A stretch of DNA of 64,000 nt from Ceratotherium simum simum (lineage: Eukaryota; Chordata; Mammalia; Perissodactyla; Rhinocerotidae), in NCBI RefSeq assembly GCF_000283155.1, contig NW_004454267.1, forward strand, positions 1,599,956 to 1,663,955, read 5' to 3'. Below the pieces are notes generated by a model. It was given only the letters and a program-made list of their open reading frames with translations, made no database searches and was not told the origin of the DNA. A program made the position numbers and the translations under genes. Below are positions 37,501-52,047 of the stretch, one piece after another. The first letter of the stretch is position 1. Each line of letters begins with the position of its first letter.

Positions 37501-38999
37501 GACTGAGTGAAAATTCTAGAAGGATTTTCTCTTGAATCCTTTGCTTCTAAGGTACATCTAGGGTACATATAACCTAGGACTGAACACAAAGCCCTCTGGT
37601 ACCTCGTCTTGACTGTATACGGTACATAGTAATTAAAACTAAGAAGAGAGTGAGTTTTAATTAGGTGTAATACAATATGCAAGACGCAATGCAATATAAC
37701 CTAAAGGATGCCAGATGCACCCATTTGGCCCAAAGGTGTTTTTTTTTTTTTCTTATTTAAATAAGGTGGGCATTGAAAAAATTAGGAGACACACACAAAA
37801 ATCTGGATTTCTCATTTGTCTTGAAAAATCAGGCGATTTGGTTGGCAACTCCACGTCTACATTCCCATAGGGTAAGAATGTGCTAGAGCTTAGCACCAGG
37901 GGCCATGGGTGCTCCAGGCTGGCATGGTCAGCCACCCGCAGGGGCCAGCACTGACTGACACAGGCCACTTGCCTGGCCCTGGGGGGCATCTGAATTTGAG
38001 GACCTGTAATGAAATACTGACATCCTTATCTCTGGATGGTGGCTCACAAGCAAACTTTATTTTCCTGTTCTCTCAATCTGCCATTTCGACAATTTCTGCA
38101 ATGAACATGTGTTATTTCATAATGAGAAAAAAATCAATAAACAGTATTTTCATGAAAGGTTCTACTATAGACCAGAAAGACACAATTTGCATCAAATGCC
38201 CAGAGAAAATGAGACTCTTGAATTAAAGTTTTCACTTGCTGTTTCCCCAGATATCCCAGGGGGAAGAATTCACTCTCTTCTGCCTTTAGGGATAAGGGTC
38301 CTTTGTCATGATTTATTTGCAGGCCCATATTCATAAATACAGCGGCTTTGCCCGCAGCAAGGCACAATGATTCTATTACAATAAAAAATGAGATAGAAGC
38401 CAAAGAAGTCCAGGCTTGAGGCAACTGACGGCTTACCTAATCCCCAAACAAATACCAAGAGAAAAGGTCAACAACCCTAAATAAATTGGGGATACCTTTG
38501 GAATTTCCTATAAGATCATTTACCTTATAAATTTGATGAAGCCTGGGATTAGAGCTACTCTTCGTCTCCCAAGCATCGGACACTGTGCTACCTACTCAGG
38601 ACGCATCCTGTGGTTCCAAGGACAAGGATTCAGTCCCCAGACTAGCAGGGGGGACAGACATTCACCCATGACACCCACTGGTCCAAGGCACTGCAGCTAT
38701 GGCAATGAGAGTGTTGGAGGTAAGTCTCTGTGCTCCGTTCTGCTTGGGAGAGAGAGGGGTGAGCTATCTTAACAAGCTTCACAGAGGATGTGGCGCCTTA
38801 GACGACCCTCGAAGCCTGGGAAAGCGGAGACTGTGCAGGGACAGGGAGGGCGGTAGGCAAAAGAACGCACAGAGGGAGCAACAAGTAGTTCACATAACCA
38901 GCTACGGAGCGTGTGGCTCACACAGCAGGCTCCCTGCTGACTGCTATTGGCAGCTTCATAATAGTGGCAGATAAGATGCCAACACTGGCATGAACATCC

Positions 39000-39240
39000 A
39001 CTGAGCTCTTTGTATGTAAAACACTGGTAAAATGGGGATGATAATAACACATAACTCATAAGGTCCCTCTTGGGGGTTATCTCCTTTAAATCTTATGACA
39101 CCTTATGCTGTAAGGCTTATTATTGCCATTTTAAAAACAAGGAAACTGAGGCTCAGAGAGGTTAATGACTTATCCAAGACCAACAGCTAGTAAGCAGAGT
39201 TGAGTTCAAACTGCAGATCTTGGGTTCCCAACCCACACTG
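39000..39240 (-). mobile_element. MIR SINE, inverted
   Basis: tgagctctttgtatgtaaaa, taaggcttattattgccatt, ttttaaaaacaaggaaactg and aggctcagagaggttaatga are clear inverted MIR marks. Confidence 0.85.
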
Positions 39241-39559
39241 GTCTCCCTTTCAACTAAATCAGAAACTGCAGGGAGAGGAGAGAGAAGGCTGAGGCCGTGA
39301 GGAGATAATGACAAACTGCTGCAGCCCTGCAGAACCAGCTGGCCATGCACGAGGCCCCAGACAGGAAACCTTCCCATGTTTTCAGAGTTTTAAGGAAGAA
39401 AATAGTTCCTTTCTTCTCCTCCTTCCGTTCCTGAGAAGAGTGACACACGGGAAGGCTCAGCGGAGAGAGACCGATGTTCACACAATTTTTTTTTTTTTTT
39501 TTGCTTTGTTGTTAAAAGGGAGAGGTAGGAGGAAGCGGAGAAGTTTGAACAAGAAAGAG

Positions 39560-40405
39560 AAGGAGAGCGGATTACAGGCACTTCTGGGAATGCATCCTAA
39601 GGAAATAATCAGAAAAGAGACGGAAAAGAAAAAAAAGAGGTTTTCTGCAAAAAGATATTCATCAGAACGTTATTTACAATGGTCTGTTACTGACAATAGC
39701 TAAAGGAAAAAGCTGGATTAAGCAAGCTCTGGAATTTCTACTGAATGGAATACTTGTGGCATTAAAAAGGATCATTATCACTACAGAAGCAGCGTGGGGA
39801 AAAGGGGGCTAATATTATAATGGCAGGCGAAAAAAAGCACACCAAATTCTTGTTGCAATTATGTAAATATCTACAGTGCAAAATGCTAGAGAACAGAGGA
39901 AAAGACACACAAAATGAAAAGGCTTGGTTGCCTTAGGGCAAGGCGGGGTGGGGAGGGGACAATGTTGAATTATTTTCCTACCTTCCCCTCTTCTTTCCAT
40001 ATATTCTAGAACATTCTTTCCTCAAGTGTCAAATTGGTACCCGCTAGTGGTAGGTGAGGTGATTCTAAAGGGCACCTGAACGTTTTAAATAATAGTTCTG
40101 CATTTTAACGATATTTTCGGTTATTTCTTTAGGTGTGCTAACCATAGTACGGTTATGTTTTAAAAAGGAGGCTTCATTTTTCAGAGATACATATTAAAAT
40201 ATTTATGGCTGAAATGATACGATGTCGGGGATTCGCTTCAATGGAACTGATCTGGAGGGAGGGGGAAGGCGGGCAAAGATGAAACTGCATTGGCAGGGGG
40301 TTGGTAATTGCTAGAGCTGGGTGTGGGAGCATGGGGTTACACTGTTCTCTCTAGTTTGTATATATTTGATATTTTCCATAATAAAAAGTAAAAATAAAAA
40401 TAGTT
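39560..40405 (+). mobile_element. L1-type 3' end with A-rich tail
   Basis: gaatgcatcctaaggaaata, aagatattcatcagaacgtt, a gtatatatttgatattttcc segment and an A-rich tail (40377-40405) give the 3' end of an old L1/HAL1 element. Confidence 0.65.
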
Positions 40406-40450
40406 CTGTATTTTCACACTTACATCCCATTTAAGACAAACATAACTTTG

Positions 40451-40568
40451 TAATACAGTGACATAAAGCTTCCTTCCTGCTAAATGCACATAATATAGTG
40501 ACATAAAGCTTCCTTCCTGCTAAACATATAATACAGTGACATAAAGCTTCTTTCCTGCTAAATATATA
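40451..40568. repeat. 40-base tandem repeat, three copies
   Basis: Units starting taatacagtgacataaagct at 40451, 40491 and 40529 share the core agcttccttcctgctaaa with few changes; the second unit spans 38 bases. Confidence 0.95.
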
Positions 40569-40833
40569 TATTTAGCATAAAGAATGAGTGCACTGAAGGA
40601 AATAATTAGGTAAACACTAGATCTGGCATTCTGAGGAGCTAAAAGTGGGACGATGGCTTAGACCGGACATGCTCTGAACGCTGGGATGGTTGCACAGATG
40701 GTTTGGGGGCAAAGGAAGAGATGGAGAAGTGTGGAGTCCAGTTACAGCCTCCAAAGCGGAGGAAGGCCGCTCCTTCACTCCCTCCTGGCCCCGCTCGGCC
40801 CCTCCCCGCGCCCGCCCGCCCTCCCAGCGCTCA

Positions 40834-41345
<512 letters not shown>

Positions 41346-41644
41346 AAATTATATCCTAGATGTTTACAGCTGGGATGGGTCTCAGAAATCATTTAGCTGG
41401 AGGTCGAGGGCAAATCCAGCCTACAGATATATTTTAGTTGTCCAGCAGTGTTTTAAAATTGAATTAGTTGGCAACATTTAAAAAGTAGAAGAGTACACAG
41501 AAACAACTTCTGGCTTCTGTTTAAACAGAAACAGATTTGGCAACCCCAGGCACACGTTTCTATAGTAACAACTGGTTAAAGCTGAACAGCAGCTGTCCCT
41601 TTAGATGAGCATGTGTTCTTCAGCTCACCACAGTCCCCACCACT

Positions 41645-42060
41645 CCCTACTGCCTCCCAGGCATTGCAGCTGACTTACAGACGCACCAGGAACACCCCAG
41701 ATTTACTGATCAGAATCTCTGGGAGTAGGGCTTAGGAATCTGTATTCTTTTTCTTCCTTTTTTTCGGTGAGGAAGATTAGCCCTGAGCTAACATCTGTTG
41801 CCAATCCTCCTCTTTTTGCTGAGGAAGATTAGCCCTGGGCCAACATCCGTGCCCATCTTCCTCCACTTTATATGGGACGCCTGCCACAGCATGGCCTGTC
41901 AAGTGGTGCGTAAGTCCGTGCCCAGGATCCGAATCTGCGAACCCTGGGCCACCAAAGCAGAGTGCGCAAACTTAACTACTATGCCACCGGGCCAGCCCAG
42001 GAATCTGTATTCTTAACAGGCTTTCCAGGTGCTTCCTTTGCTCACTAAGTTTGAGGACAA
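41645..42060 (+). mobile_element. MER5A (hAT) element split by ERE copy 2
   Basis: The left half (ccagatttactgatcagaat, ctctgggagtagggc) and right half (aacaggctttccaggtgctt) rejoin across the ERE and its duplicated target. Confidence 0.75.
41750..41998 (-). mobile_element. ERE-type SINE, copy 2, inside a MER5A element
   Basis: Same body as copy 1, inverted. A perfect 16-base target-site duplication, aggaatctgtattctt, lies at 41734-41749 and 41999-42014. It splits an older MER5A relic. Confidence 0.92.
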
Positions 42061-42061
42061 T

Positions 42062-42226
42062 GCGAGTGACACCTGAGCTGGCTGCACATCAGAGTCACCT
42101 GAATAGCTTTAAAAAATTCAGATTCTGGGGTCCTTCCCCAGACCTACCGAGTCAGCATCTCTGGAGATGAGATTTAGGAATCTGTACCCAAAAAGGCTTC
42201 CCAGGTGATTGCGGTTTGAGAGCCAT
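42062..42226 (+). mobile_element. MER5A (hAT) element
   Basis: gctggctgcacatcagagtc, acctgaatagctttaaaaaa, cagcatctctggagatgaga and cttcccaggtgattgcgg match MER5A; adjacent to another MER5A on its left. Confidence 0.85.
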
Positions 42227-42239
42227 TTATATAAACCAA

Positions 42240-42330
42240 GTTGTCAAGGAAACTGAGGCCCAGAGAGGGAAAGGGACTCATCTGAGGTCACACAGCAAGG
42301 GAATGGCAGAGCCAGGCTTAAGATCCAGGG
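42240..42330 (-). mobile_element. MIR SINE, inverted, fragment
   Basis: aaggaaactgaggcccagag and gtcacacagcaagggaatgg then cagagccaggctt are a short inverted MIR core. Confidence 0.75.
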
Positions 42331-42396
42331 TCAAGGATTAAAGAAATAAACTACTGAGCACCTGTTACCTACCAGGTCCTATCCTACGGTCTGCGG

Positions 42397-42598
42397 CAGG
42401 GATTAGCAAACTTTCTCAGTAGAGGGCCGGATCATAAGTATTTCCAGCTTTGCAACTACCCAGCTCTGCTGTAGTGTGAAAGCCGCCACAGACAAAAGAG
42501 TAAACGAATGGGTGTGGCTGTGTTCCAAAAAAACTTTATTTACAAAAGCAGGGGGCGGGCTGGATTCAGCCCAGGGGCTGTAGTTTGCTGACCCCTTG
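42397..42598 (-). mobile_element. hAT-type non-autonomous DNA transposon, copy 3
   Basis: Same family as 22862-23135 and 27325-27549, inverted: cagggattagcaaact at the left, aaaactttatttacaaaagc and tagtttgctgacccctt at the right. Confidence 0.78.
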
Positions 42599-42714
42599 TC
42601 TAGGGCTATGGAAACAATGAAATCACAGCACCCTCCTTTGAGGAGCTTATGGTTTAGTGTTATTATTGACCTTAACTTGGGTCTAGCATGGTTGCCACTG
42701 CAGTGGATTAACAG

Positions 42715-42945
42715 CAGCAATAATGATTATAAACACTGCCGACCACACACTATACGCAGGGCATCGCGTTTATGTCACTCCCTCGAATCCTCCCAACAAC
42801 TCTGCCAAGCAGGTGCTATGATTCCCATTCTACAGATGAGGAAACTGAGCTCAGAGAGGGGAAACGATACATACAAACTCAGTCGTTAAGATTCGAAGCC
42901 AGATCCGATGACTCTAAAACCCAAGCGCTTTCTCCTGCATCCTCC
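42715..42945 (-). mobile_element. MIR SINE, inverted
   Basis: cccattctacagatgaggaa, actgagctcagagagg and gattcgaagccagatccgat mark an inverted MIR. Confidence 0.85.
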
Positions 42946-43089
42946 TAGGGTCAAACTGCTAACAGAGTGAACTGGAAGCCCCCCTAACAAAAGCCCTTGG
43001 TCTTATTCTGAACACGCTATCGCCTCTCTGCTTCATGAACCCTTGGGCCACCCTCTCTGTGGTGGAGGGGTCAGCTCAGTTCCCTTACA

Positions 43090-43260
43090 GCGACACTGAA
43101 AAGAGCCAGGCCAGCTGGGCCACACCCTCACTCTGCTGCTTTCTAGCTGCATATGTCTCTGGGCAAGTCACCCCGGGCCGCAACTTCCTCATCTTTAAAA
43201 TGGGTATAACAATATGGGTACCTAGCACAAATCTGGCACACAATGTTAGCCGCTATTATC
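43090..43260 (+). mobile_element. MIR SINE fragment
   Basis: gctgctttctagctgcatat, gtctctgggcaagtcacccc and catctttaaaatgggtataa match MIR. Confidence 0.8.
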
Positions 43261-44034
43261 ATGTGACTATTCTCACTACCCCCTTAAACCTGCTACCAGG
43301 GGCTTCTGAGTCTTCCTTTTCTGGGGGCTGAGAACCAGACTCAGTGGCAGGGCAGTCTCCTCTCTCTGCCTGCGATTCTTTGATCATAGCTGGATCTTCT
43401 AAAAGGGCATGTTTCTATATTTATCATTCTCTTCCTCAGAGTTCCTTGAACAAGAACTCCGAGTTCTTTACAGGCAGCAGTTTCTTGAGTCTAGATGTTG
43501 GGGGATAGTCTTGATCTTTGTTTACTGTGAAATAAACAGCTGTGAGCACACGACGCGGTCTCTGTGTGAGCCAGTCTTTATCAGAGACTACGATGTCCCC
43601 AGGATGCTGGGGCTGGAATACAAATGCCGCCGCCCAGAGCAGCGCACCCAAGAACCACACGGCTACTTGCTCCAAGTGATGAAGGTCCTTTGCAATGAGG
43701 GCGATGACTGGTCCTCTACAAAAGTGGGAATTCCTTTTTTCTTTTTTCCTTTTGAATAGGTCAAATATTCTCCCTGCAACCCTCTTTCTGCTCAGCAGAG
43801 CCTTTCTGCGTGGACAGTGGTGCTAAAATGTCACCCAAGTTCATGCCTAAATTAACATGGGTTTGAGGAGGTCTCTCGGTAGCTCTCAATCTGCCACCAA
43901 GAACAGGCCTAAAAAAATACTTATTGCGGCAACCGCTTACGGATGCGAAAGACATTAGGTGGGAACCTTGAGGGAATACGAACAATGAGATGAAACCTGC
44001 TATGTGTTCTGTACCTGTGCGGGCATCAAACCAG

Positions 44035-44240
44035 GGTGGCAGAGGGGTCTGGTGCAAAGAGCCCAGGTCTGGAACTGGAAACACCAGCGGGACCTCCAGC
44101 CCACCACGTCACTAACTGTGTCTCCACGGACAAGTAAGTTCACCCCTCTGTGCCTCCATTTCCCCACCTGCACAATGGAGATGATGCCTAACCCAGTAAA
44201 ACTAATGCCCACAGAGGACCTGGCACACAGCCCAGGACAG
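44035..44240 (+). mobile_element. MIR SINE
   Basis: gagcccaggtctggaact, acggacaagtaagttcaccc, gtgcctccatttccccacct and gacctggcacacagcccagg give the MIR order. Confidence 0.75.
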
Positions 44241-44243
44241 AGC

Positions 44244-44406
44244 AGACTGTGCTTCTCAAGCATAAATAGCCTCCAGTCACCTGGGGATCTTGTTAACACT
44301 CTGATTCTGACTCAGCAGGTCTGGAGCTGTAGAGAGTCTGCATTTCTAACAAGCGCCCTGGTGATGCTGATGCTGCTGGTCCATGGACCACACTCTGAGA
44401 AGCCAG
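44244..44406 (+). mobile_element. MER5A (hAT) element
   Basis: gcttctcaagcataaatagc, tcacctggggatcttgttaa, tgactcagcaggtctggagc and ggaccacactctgagaagcc are MER5A marks. Confidence 0.85.
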
Positions 44407-44919
44407 GCTAAGAGACTGGAAGCTCTGTGAGGGCTGCCCGTGTCTGCCCCTGGATGTTTCAGTTCCGTGCCACGGTGAGGCAGCAGGGGCACCTTGGACT
44501 GGGTCATCAGCCTGGCACTGTTGTCCCCGCCCTCCCTCTGTGTTAGTGGTTTGGGGAGCAGCATGCCCTCTCCATGTGGTGGCTCTAGGGACCTCAGAGT
44601 GATTTGTTTAGCCATTCTGTAGCATCCTGTTTGTGCTCTTGGCAGCTGGGGCTGGGCACGGCAAGGGAGAGAGGAGCAAGAAGCTCAGGGCGCTGGCCTG
44701 AAGGGAGTGGGTGGGGGTGCTCATGCAGAAAGGGAAGAGGCTGCCATCCTGGGGAGGTCTGGGGGCCCAGGCACCCTCAGGGCCCAGGGGAGGCAGATGG
44801 AGCATTTATCACCCTTCTGCTTCTGCTCCCCAGAACTGTAAACTGCTGGGCCATCAGAGATACTGTGGAGGCAGTGACATCTCTACCTCTTGTTAACCCT
44901 TTAAGTGTGGTGCACCTGG

Positions 44920-45265
44920 AGTGTGGTGGTTTCCAAACCTGGCTGCCCATCAGAACTTCCCAAAGTGTAATCTATTAAAAATACTGATTCCCGGGGGCCG
45001 GCCTGGTGGCGCAAGCAGTTGAGTGCGCGCGCTCTGCTGAGGCGGCCTGGAGTTCGCTGGTTCGGATCCCGGGCATGCACTGATGCCCCGCTTGTCAGGC
45101 CATGCTGTGGCGGCATCCCATATAAAGTGGAGGAAGACAGGCACGATGTTAGCCCAGAGCCAGTCTTCCTCAGCAAAAAGAGGAGGATTGGCAGATGTTA
45201 GCTCAGGGCCGATCTTCCTCACACACACACAAAAAAATACTGATTCCCGGACCTCCTGGAGGTCA
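44920..45265 (+). mobile_element. MER5A-like element split by ERE copy 3
   Basis: ggtggtttccaaacctggct, gcccatcagaacttcccaaa and taaaaatactgattcccg are the left half of MER5A; only a short stretch (acctcctggaggtc) remains on the right before the MER20. Confidence 0.65.
44995..45232 (+). mobile_element. ERE-type SINE, copy 3, inside a MER5A-like element
   Basis: The tRNA-like head (gggccggcctggtggcgcaa) starts at 44995 and the tail ends in a CA run and A tract near 45232. A perfect 18-base target-site duplication, aaaaatactgattcccgg, lies at 44977-44994 and 45233-45250. It is the only ERE here on the plus strand, antisense to XYLT1. Confidence 0.93.
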
Positions 45266-45470
45266 GCAGTTCTCAACCGAGGGTGGGTTTGCCCCCAGTG
45301 GACATTTACCTACAGTGAAGACATTTCTGGTTGTCATAACTGCAGGGCGTGACTGGATCTAGTGGGTCGAGGCCAGGGATGCTGCTAAACATCCTACAAC
45401 ACACAGGACAGCTCCACAGCAGAGGATGACCCAGCCACAATGTTAAGAGTGCCAAAGTTGAGAAACTCTG
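45266..45470 (+). mobile_element. MER20 (hAT) DNA transposon
   Basis: cagttctcaaccgagggtgg, gacatttctggttgtcataa, gatgctgctaaacatcctac and aaagttgagaaactctg are clear MER20 marks. Confidence 0.92.
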
Positions 45471-45544
45471 CCTAGATATACTCAAGTTTGCACCAAGAAA
45501 TATGTTTTTAGCAAATATTTCAGGGGATTCCAACTGATAGGCAG

Positions 45545-45790
45545 TCTAGAGAAATGGATCAGTATGGCCTTTGGAAACAGATACATTGGGCTATCTGACC
45601 TTGAACAAGTTTTTTGACCTTTCTATGCCTCAGTTTCCCTATCTGTTAAATGGAATAATAACATCTATCTATCTAGCTTATAAGGTTGTTGTGGGGTTGA
45701 TGAGTCAACACGGGCAAAATGGTTAGAATGGTCCTGGCGTGGAGTAAGTGACCGATAGATGTTGGCTACTGTTGATGTCGTCATTACTAT
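45545..45790 (+). mobile_element. MIR SINE
   Basis: atctgaccttgaacaagttt, tatgcctcagtttccctatc, aaggttgttgtggggttgat and the gtaagtgaccgatagatgtt end give a good MIR, ending about 100 bases from exon 8. Confidence 0.85.
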
Positions 45791-45895
45791 TATCAACAGC
45801 CAGGATTGGAAACCGCGGGATGAGATGACCTACAGGCCCGGCCTCGGCCGCCCGCAGAGGCTTGCTGGGGGGCTGGCAGGGCGCGGCGGGCGCAC

Positions 45896-46072
45896 CTGGA
45901 AGCGGTGGAAGTCCTGCGGCTTGAAGTCGTTGGGGGAGCAGCCGCACCAGTCCACGATGTGCTTGTACTGGCACTTGCAGCCCAGCTTACGGTTCCAGTT
46001 GGTGATGCGCAGGTTGTTGTCCACCACGGTGTCGCAGTGGGGGCTGTTCTCCAGCACCGTGTGGAAGAAGGA
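45896..46072 (-). CDS. XYLT1: XYLT1 coding exon 8 (residues ~530-588)
   Basis: This exon has exactly 59 codons, phase 0 at both ends. It starts [15 protein letters not shown] and continues through a cysteine-rich stretch (motifs GCKCQYKH and [10 protein letters not shown]) to DFHRFQ. In the XYLT family this part closes the catalytic domain and its cysteines form structural disulfides. The acceptor is cccctgcag and the donor is gtgcgc. Because both ends are in phase 0, skipping this exon would delete 59 residues without a frameshift. The flanking intron is GC-rich on the donor side. Confidence 0.97.
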
Positions 46073-49300
<3,228 letters not shown>

Positions 49301-49359
49301 TCAAAGGTGCCCCGAAGGAGTCCACCCAGAGTCCAGATGAAATGGCACAATCACAGGAA

Positions 49360-49545
49360 TAACGGCATTCATTGAGCACTTATCATGAGCCAGGGCCTCT
49401 GTGTGTTGATCTTCACCAGTGACGCCGCTCACTACATCCCTCTGAGGCAGGTACTATTATTAAACCCATTTGACAGATAAGGACCCTGAAGCCTAGAGAG
49501 CTTAAGGGCCTTTCCCAGCACAGTTAGACAGCAATGACCGTCTGC
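49360..49545 (-). mobile_element. MIR SINE, inverted
   Basis: tgagcacttatcatgagcca, ggtactattattaaacccat and gacagataaggaccctgaag are inverted MIR marks. Confidence 0.8.
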
Positions 49546-50274
49546 TACCTTTACTTTCTCTTTAGAGAACTTTTGAAATCATGTTTTCACACCGTGGACG
49601 CCTTGGCAGCTTGGTGAACACAGCCTAGGGACCCTCATCTCAGAATAACTCTTGAATGCGTACAAAAAAACATACACAGTTACAAAATATTGTAAAAAAC
49701 ACCGAGGTTATGATACAGTAATACACGTGCTTCTGGATTCACACATTAAATACAGGATTACAAAATATTTTTAAAAACACCACATTTATGATAACTACAT
49801 GTGTTTTTTTTTTTTTAACGTGTTCAATAACAGGCTTCTGTGGCAGGTCTAATAACTACTGTAATTTTGAAGAAGAGGTGAGCATAAATGATATCGGGAG
49901 GTATATACATCAATGATAATGTGATATGAAAATACGTGATTCCTAACAGTTACTGTGAATACTACTGTGGTTTGTTACCTACATTTAGCTAGATTTCAGT
50001 TACAGTTTAGTGAAAATAAAGATCATCCTCTTCTCATCCAAAGTCACAGAACCCCTGAATTCTATCCATGAACCCCAGATGAATAACCTCTGCTCTAGAG
50101 TGTGTATATATATAATTTTTAGGTAGGGGGGGATTTTGCAAGGCAGGCAGGGCAGAATTGGCATTTCGTATTTTGTAGATGCAGAAATCAAAGGTCGAAG
50201 AGCTGGTGAAGTGGGTGTGTTGGGAGGCTGGACAGAGCTGGAGCCAAGCCTCTGGCCCAAACTCTCATTCATTT

Positions 50275-50430
50275 GCAGTGAGCATCAACTGCACTCCTAC
50301 TATGTGCCAAGCATTGTGCTGGCCCTAATGCGGGTCAAGGGAAATAAGCTGACTGCTGCTCCTCGGGAGCTGGTGATCTCGTTGGAAGCTCACAGTCTAG
50401 AGGTCTCCCGACCCAGGGATCTTGTCACTC
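50275..50430 (+). repeat. Old interspersed repeat
   Basis: gagcatcaactgcactccta, ctatgtgccaagcattgtgc and gaagctcacagtctagagg follow the family at 5525-5680. Confidence 0.55.
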
Positions 50431-50439
50431 CTCCAGACC

Positions 50440-50775
50440 ATACAGTGTAAAATTAACCATTTGAAAGCGTACAATTCCACAGTATTAGCTCATTCACAAT
50501 GTTGTACACTTGTCACCTCTACGTAGTTTCAAAGTATTTCATCACCCCCAAAGGAGACCCCCTACGCATAAACAGTCAATCCCCATTACCCCTCCCCCTC
50601 AGCCCCTAGCAACCACCAATCTGCTTCCTGTTTCTATGGATTTACCTATTCCGGACATTTCATATAGACAGAATCATACAACACGTGCCCTTTTGTGTTG
50701 GCTTCTTCCACCAAGCGTAAGTTTTCAAGGCTCATCCATGTTGTAGCGTATATATCAGTGCTTCATTCCTTGTTT
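50440..50775 (+). mobile_element. L1 LINE 3' fragment
   Basis: tacaattccacagtattagc, tagcaaccaccaatctgctt, gaatcatacaacacgtgccc and ggctcatccatgttgtagc are old-L1 3' UTR marks. Confidence 0.85.
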
Positions 50776-50869
50776 CTGCCTGCCTTTTCTGCATTCATTC
50801 CTCGTTTTTCTGGGAACCACATCTCAATTTTACTTTGGACAGTCACCTATCTCCAACTCTCAGTTCACT

Positions 50870-51345
50870 GGGGTTCGCACCCCACCCCCAGTACCAAGGG
50901 CGAGGACACGACCCAGGCTGGTCTATCAGAGTATTTCATCTGGCTGGCTGCCATGATTGGTTCAGGGATGGATGAGCAACTCAAACCAAGTCTGAGCTTG
51001 GGTCCTGGATTTCTGCTGGAACTAATGGGAAGGAGGGCTTTTCTATGTGATCTTTGGCCGGGAGAATGTAAGCCTAGAGCTGCTGGCAGCCATTTTGTCA
51101 CCGTGAGTATTAGAGGTTGTCTGATAGCGGAGGTAACACAGAAGAGAAAAGAATATGAGTAAAGAAAGAGGGAGAGAGAGAGAGACAGATAGATAGACTC
51201 AGGGACAAAGTCTAGACGACTTTGCTGGAGACCCCGGATCTCGCTGTGCCTGACTCGCTCCAGACTTGTCAGTAATGTGCTTAAGGAATTTTGAGATGGA
51301 ATTCTGTCACTTGCAATTGAAAAAGTCCTGACTAATACATTCCTG
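50870..51345 (+). mobile_element. Old LTR-like relic, family unassigned
   Basis: ggctgccatgattggttcag, agctgctggcagccattttg, and the ttgaaaaagtcctgactaat end resemble the relic at 12690-13380. Confidence 0.55.
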
Positions 51346-52047
51346 AACGATTTCAACTTTATCACTTAATTCTGCTGAAATGTACTTTCATTTATGTTGC
51401 TGTGTGGCTCTACCAGTAACCAGCCAGGTGACTTGGGAAAGCGATGACCACGAGTCTTAGTTTTCCTTTTGATAAAATGACAAAGTTGGGCTAGGTCTGG
51501 GTTGTAAAATTAAATGCCTACAGGGGTCAGACCGGTAATGTAAATGTGTGAAGTGGGCTGAGTATAAGACAACAAGGTAGGTGGAGTTAGCATAGAAGTG
51601 GAGAATGCATTTACCGAAAAGCACTCGAATTCCTTTAAAAAAAAAAAGCATTTCTGGCTAAATAAAACATATTCCTAGGCTGAATCCAGCTCATGGACCA
51701 CCAGTCATAATAACCCTGGGCTAGCTAAGCCCTAGGGTACTTTCCAGCTGTGACATTTTCTAAGTCACTCTGTTATACCCAGGAAGAGGGTCTGTGGGGC
51801 AGGCTTTATGGGAGCCCAGAGAAGGCTGACAACTTTTCTGAGGACACGCACCAGGACAGAGCCAACCATAAGACCCAGGTATCCAAAGACCTTGGTCTTA
51901 TGCTTTCCCTAACACACCTTTCCAACTGCAAAATCCAAGCTCGTTTGCAAAGCCATGTTCTTGCTGGGAAGTGATTTGGTGAACATTTTTCATATATTCA
52001 CCATATTGCCCCACTGACACTAAACTCGGCTCTAACTCGTTCATTGA

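Noticed and set aside
44995..45070. tRNA-like sequence
   Set aside because: It is the head of an ERE SINE with a target duplication and SINE body, not a tRNA gene.
50695..51365. Open frames of 155 and 166 residues on opposite strands
   Set aside because: Both lie in L1 and LTR-like relics, with no retroviral or L1 protein motif.
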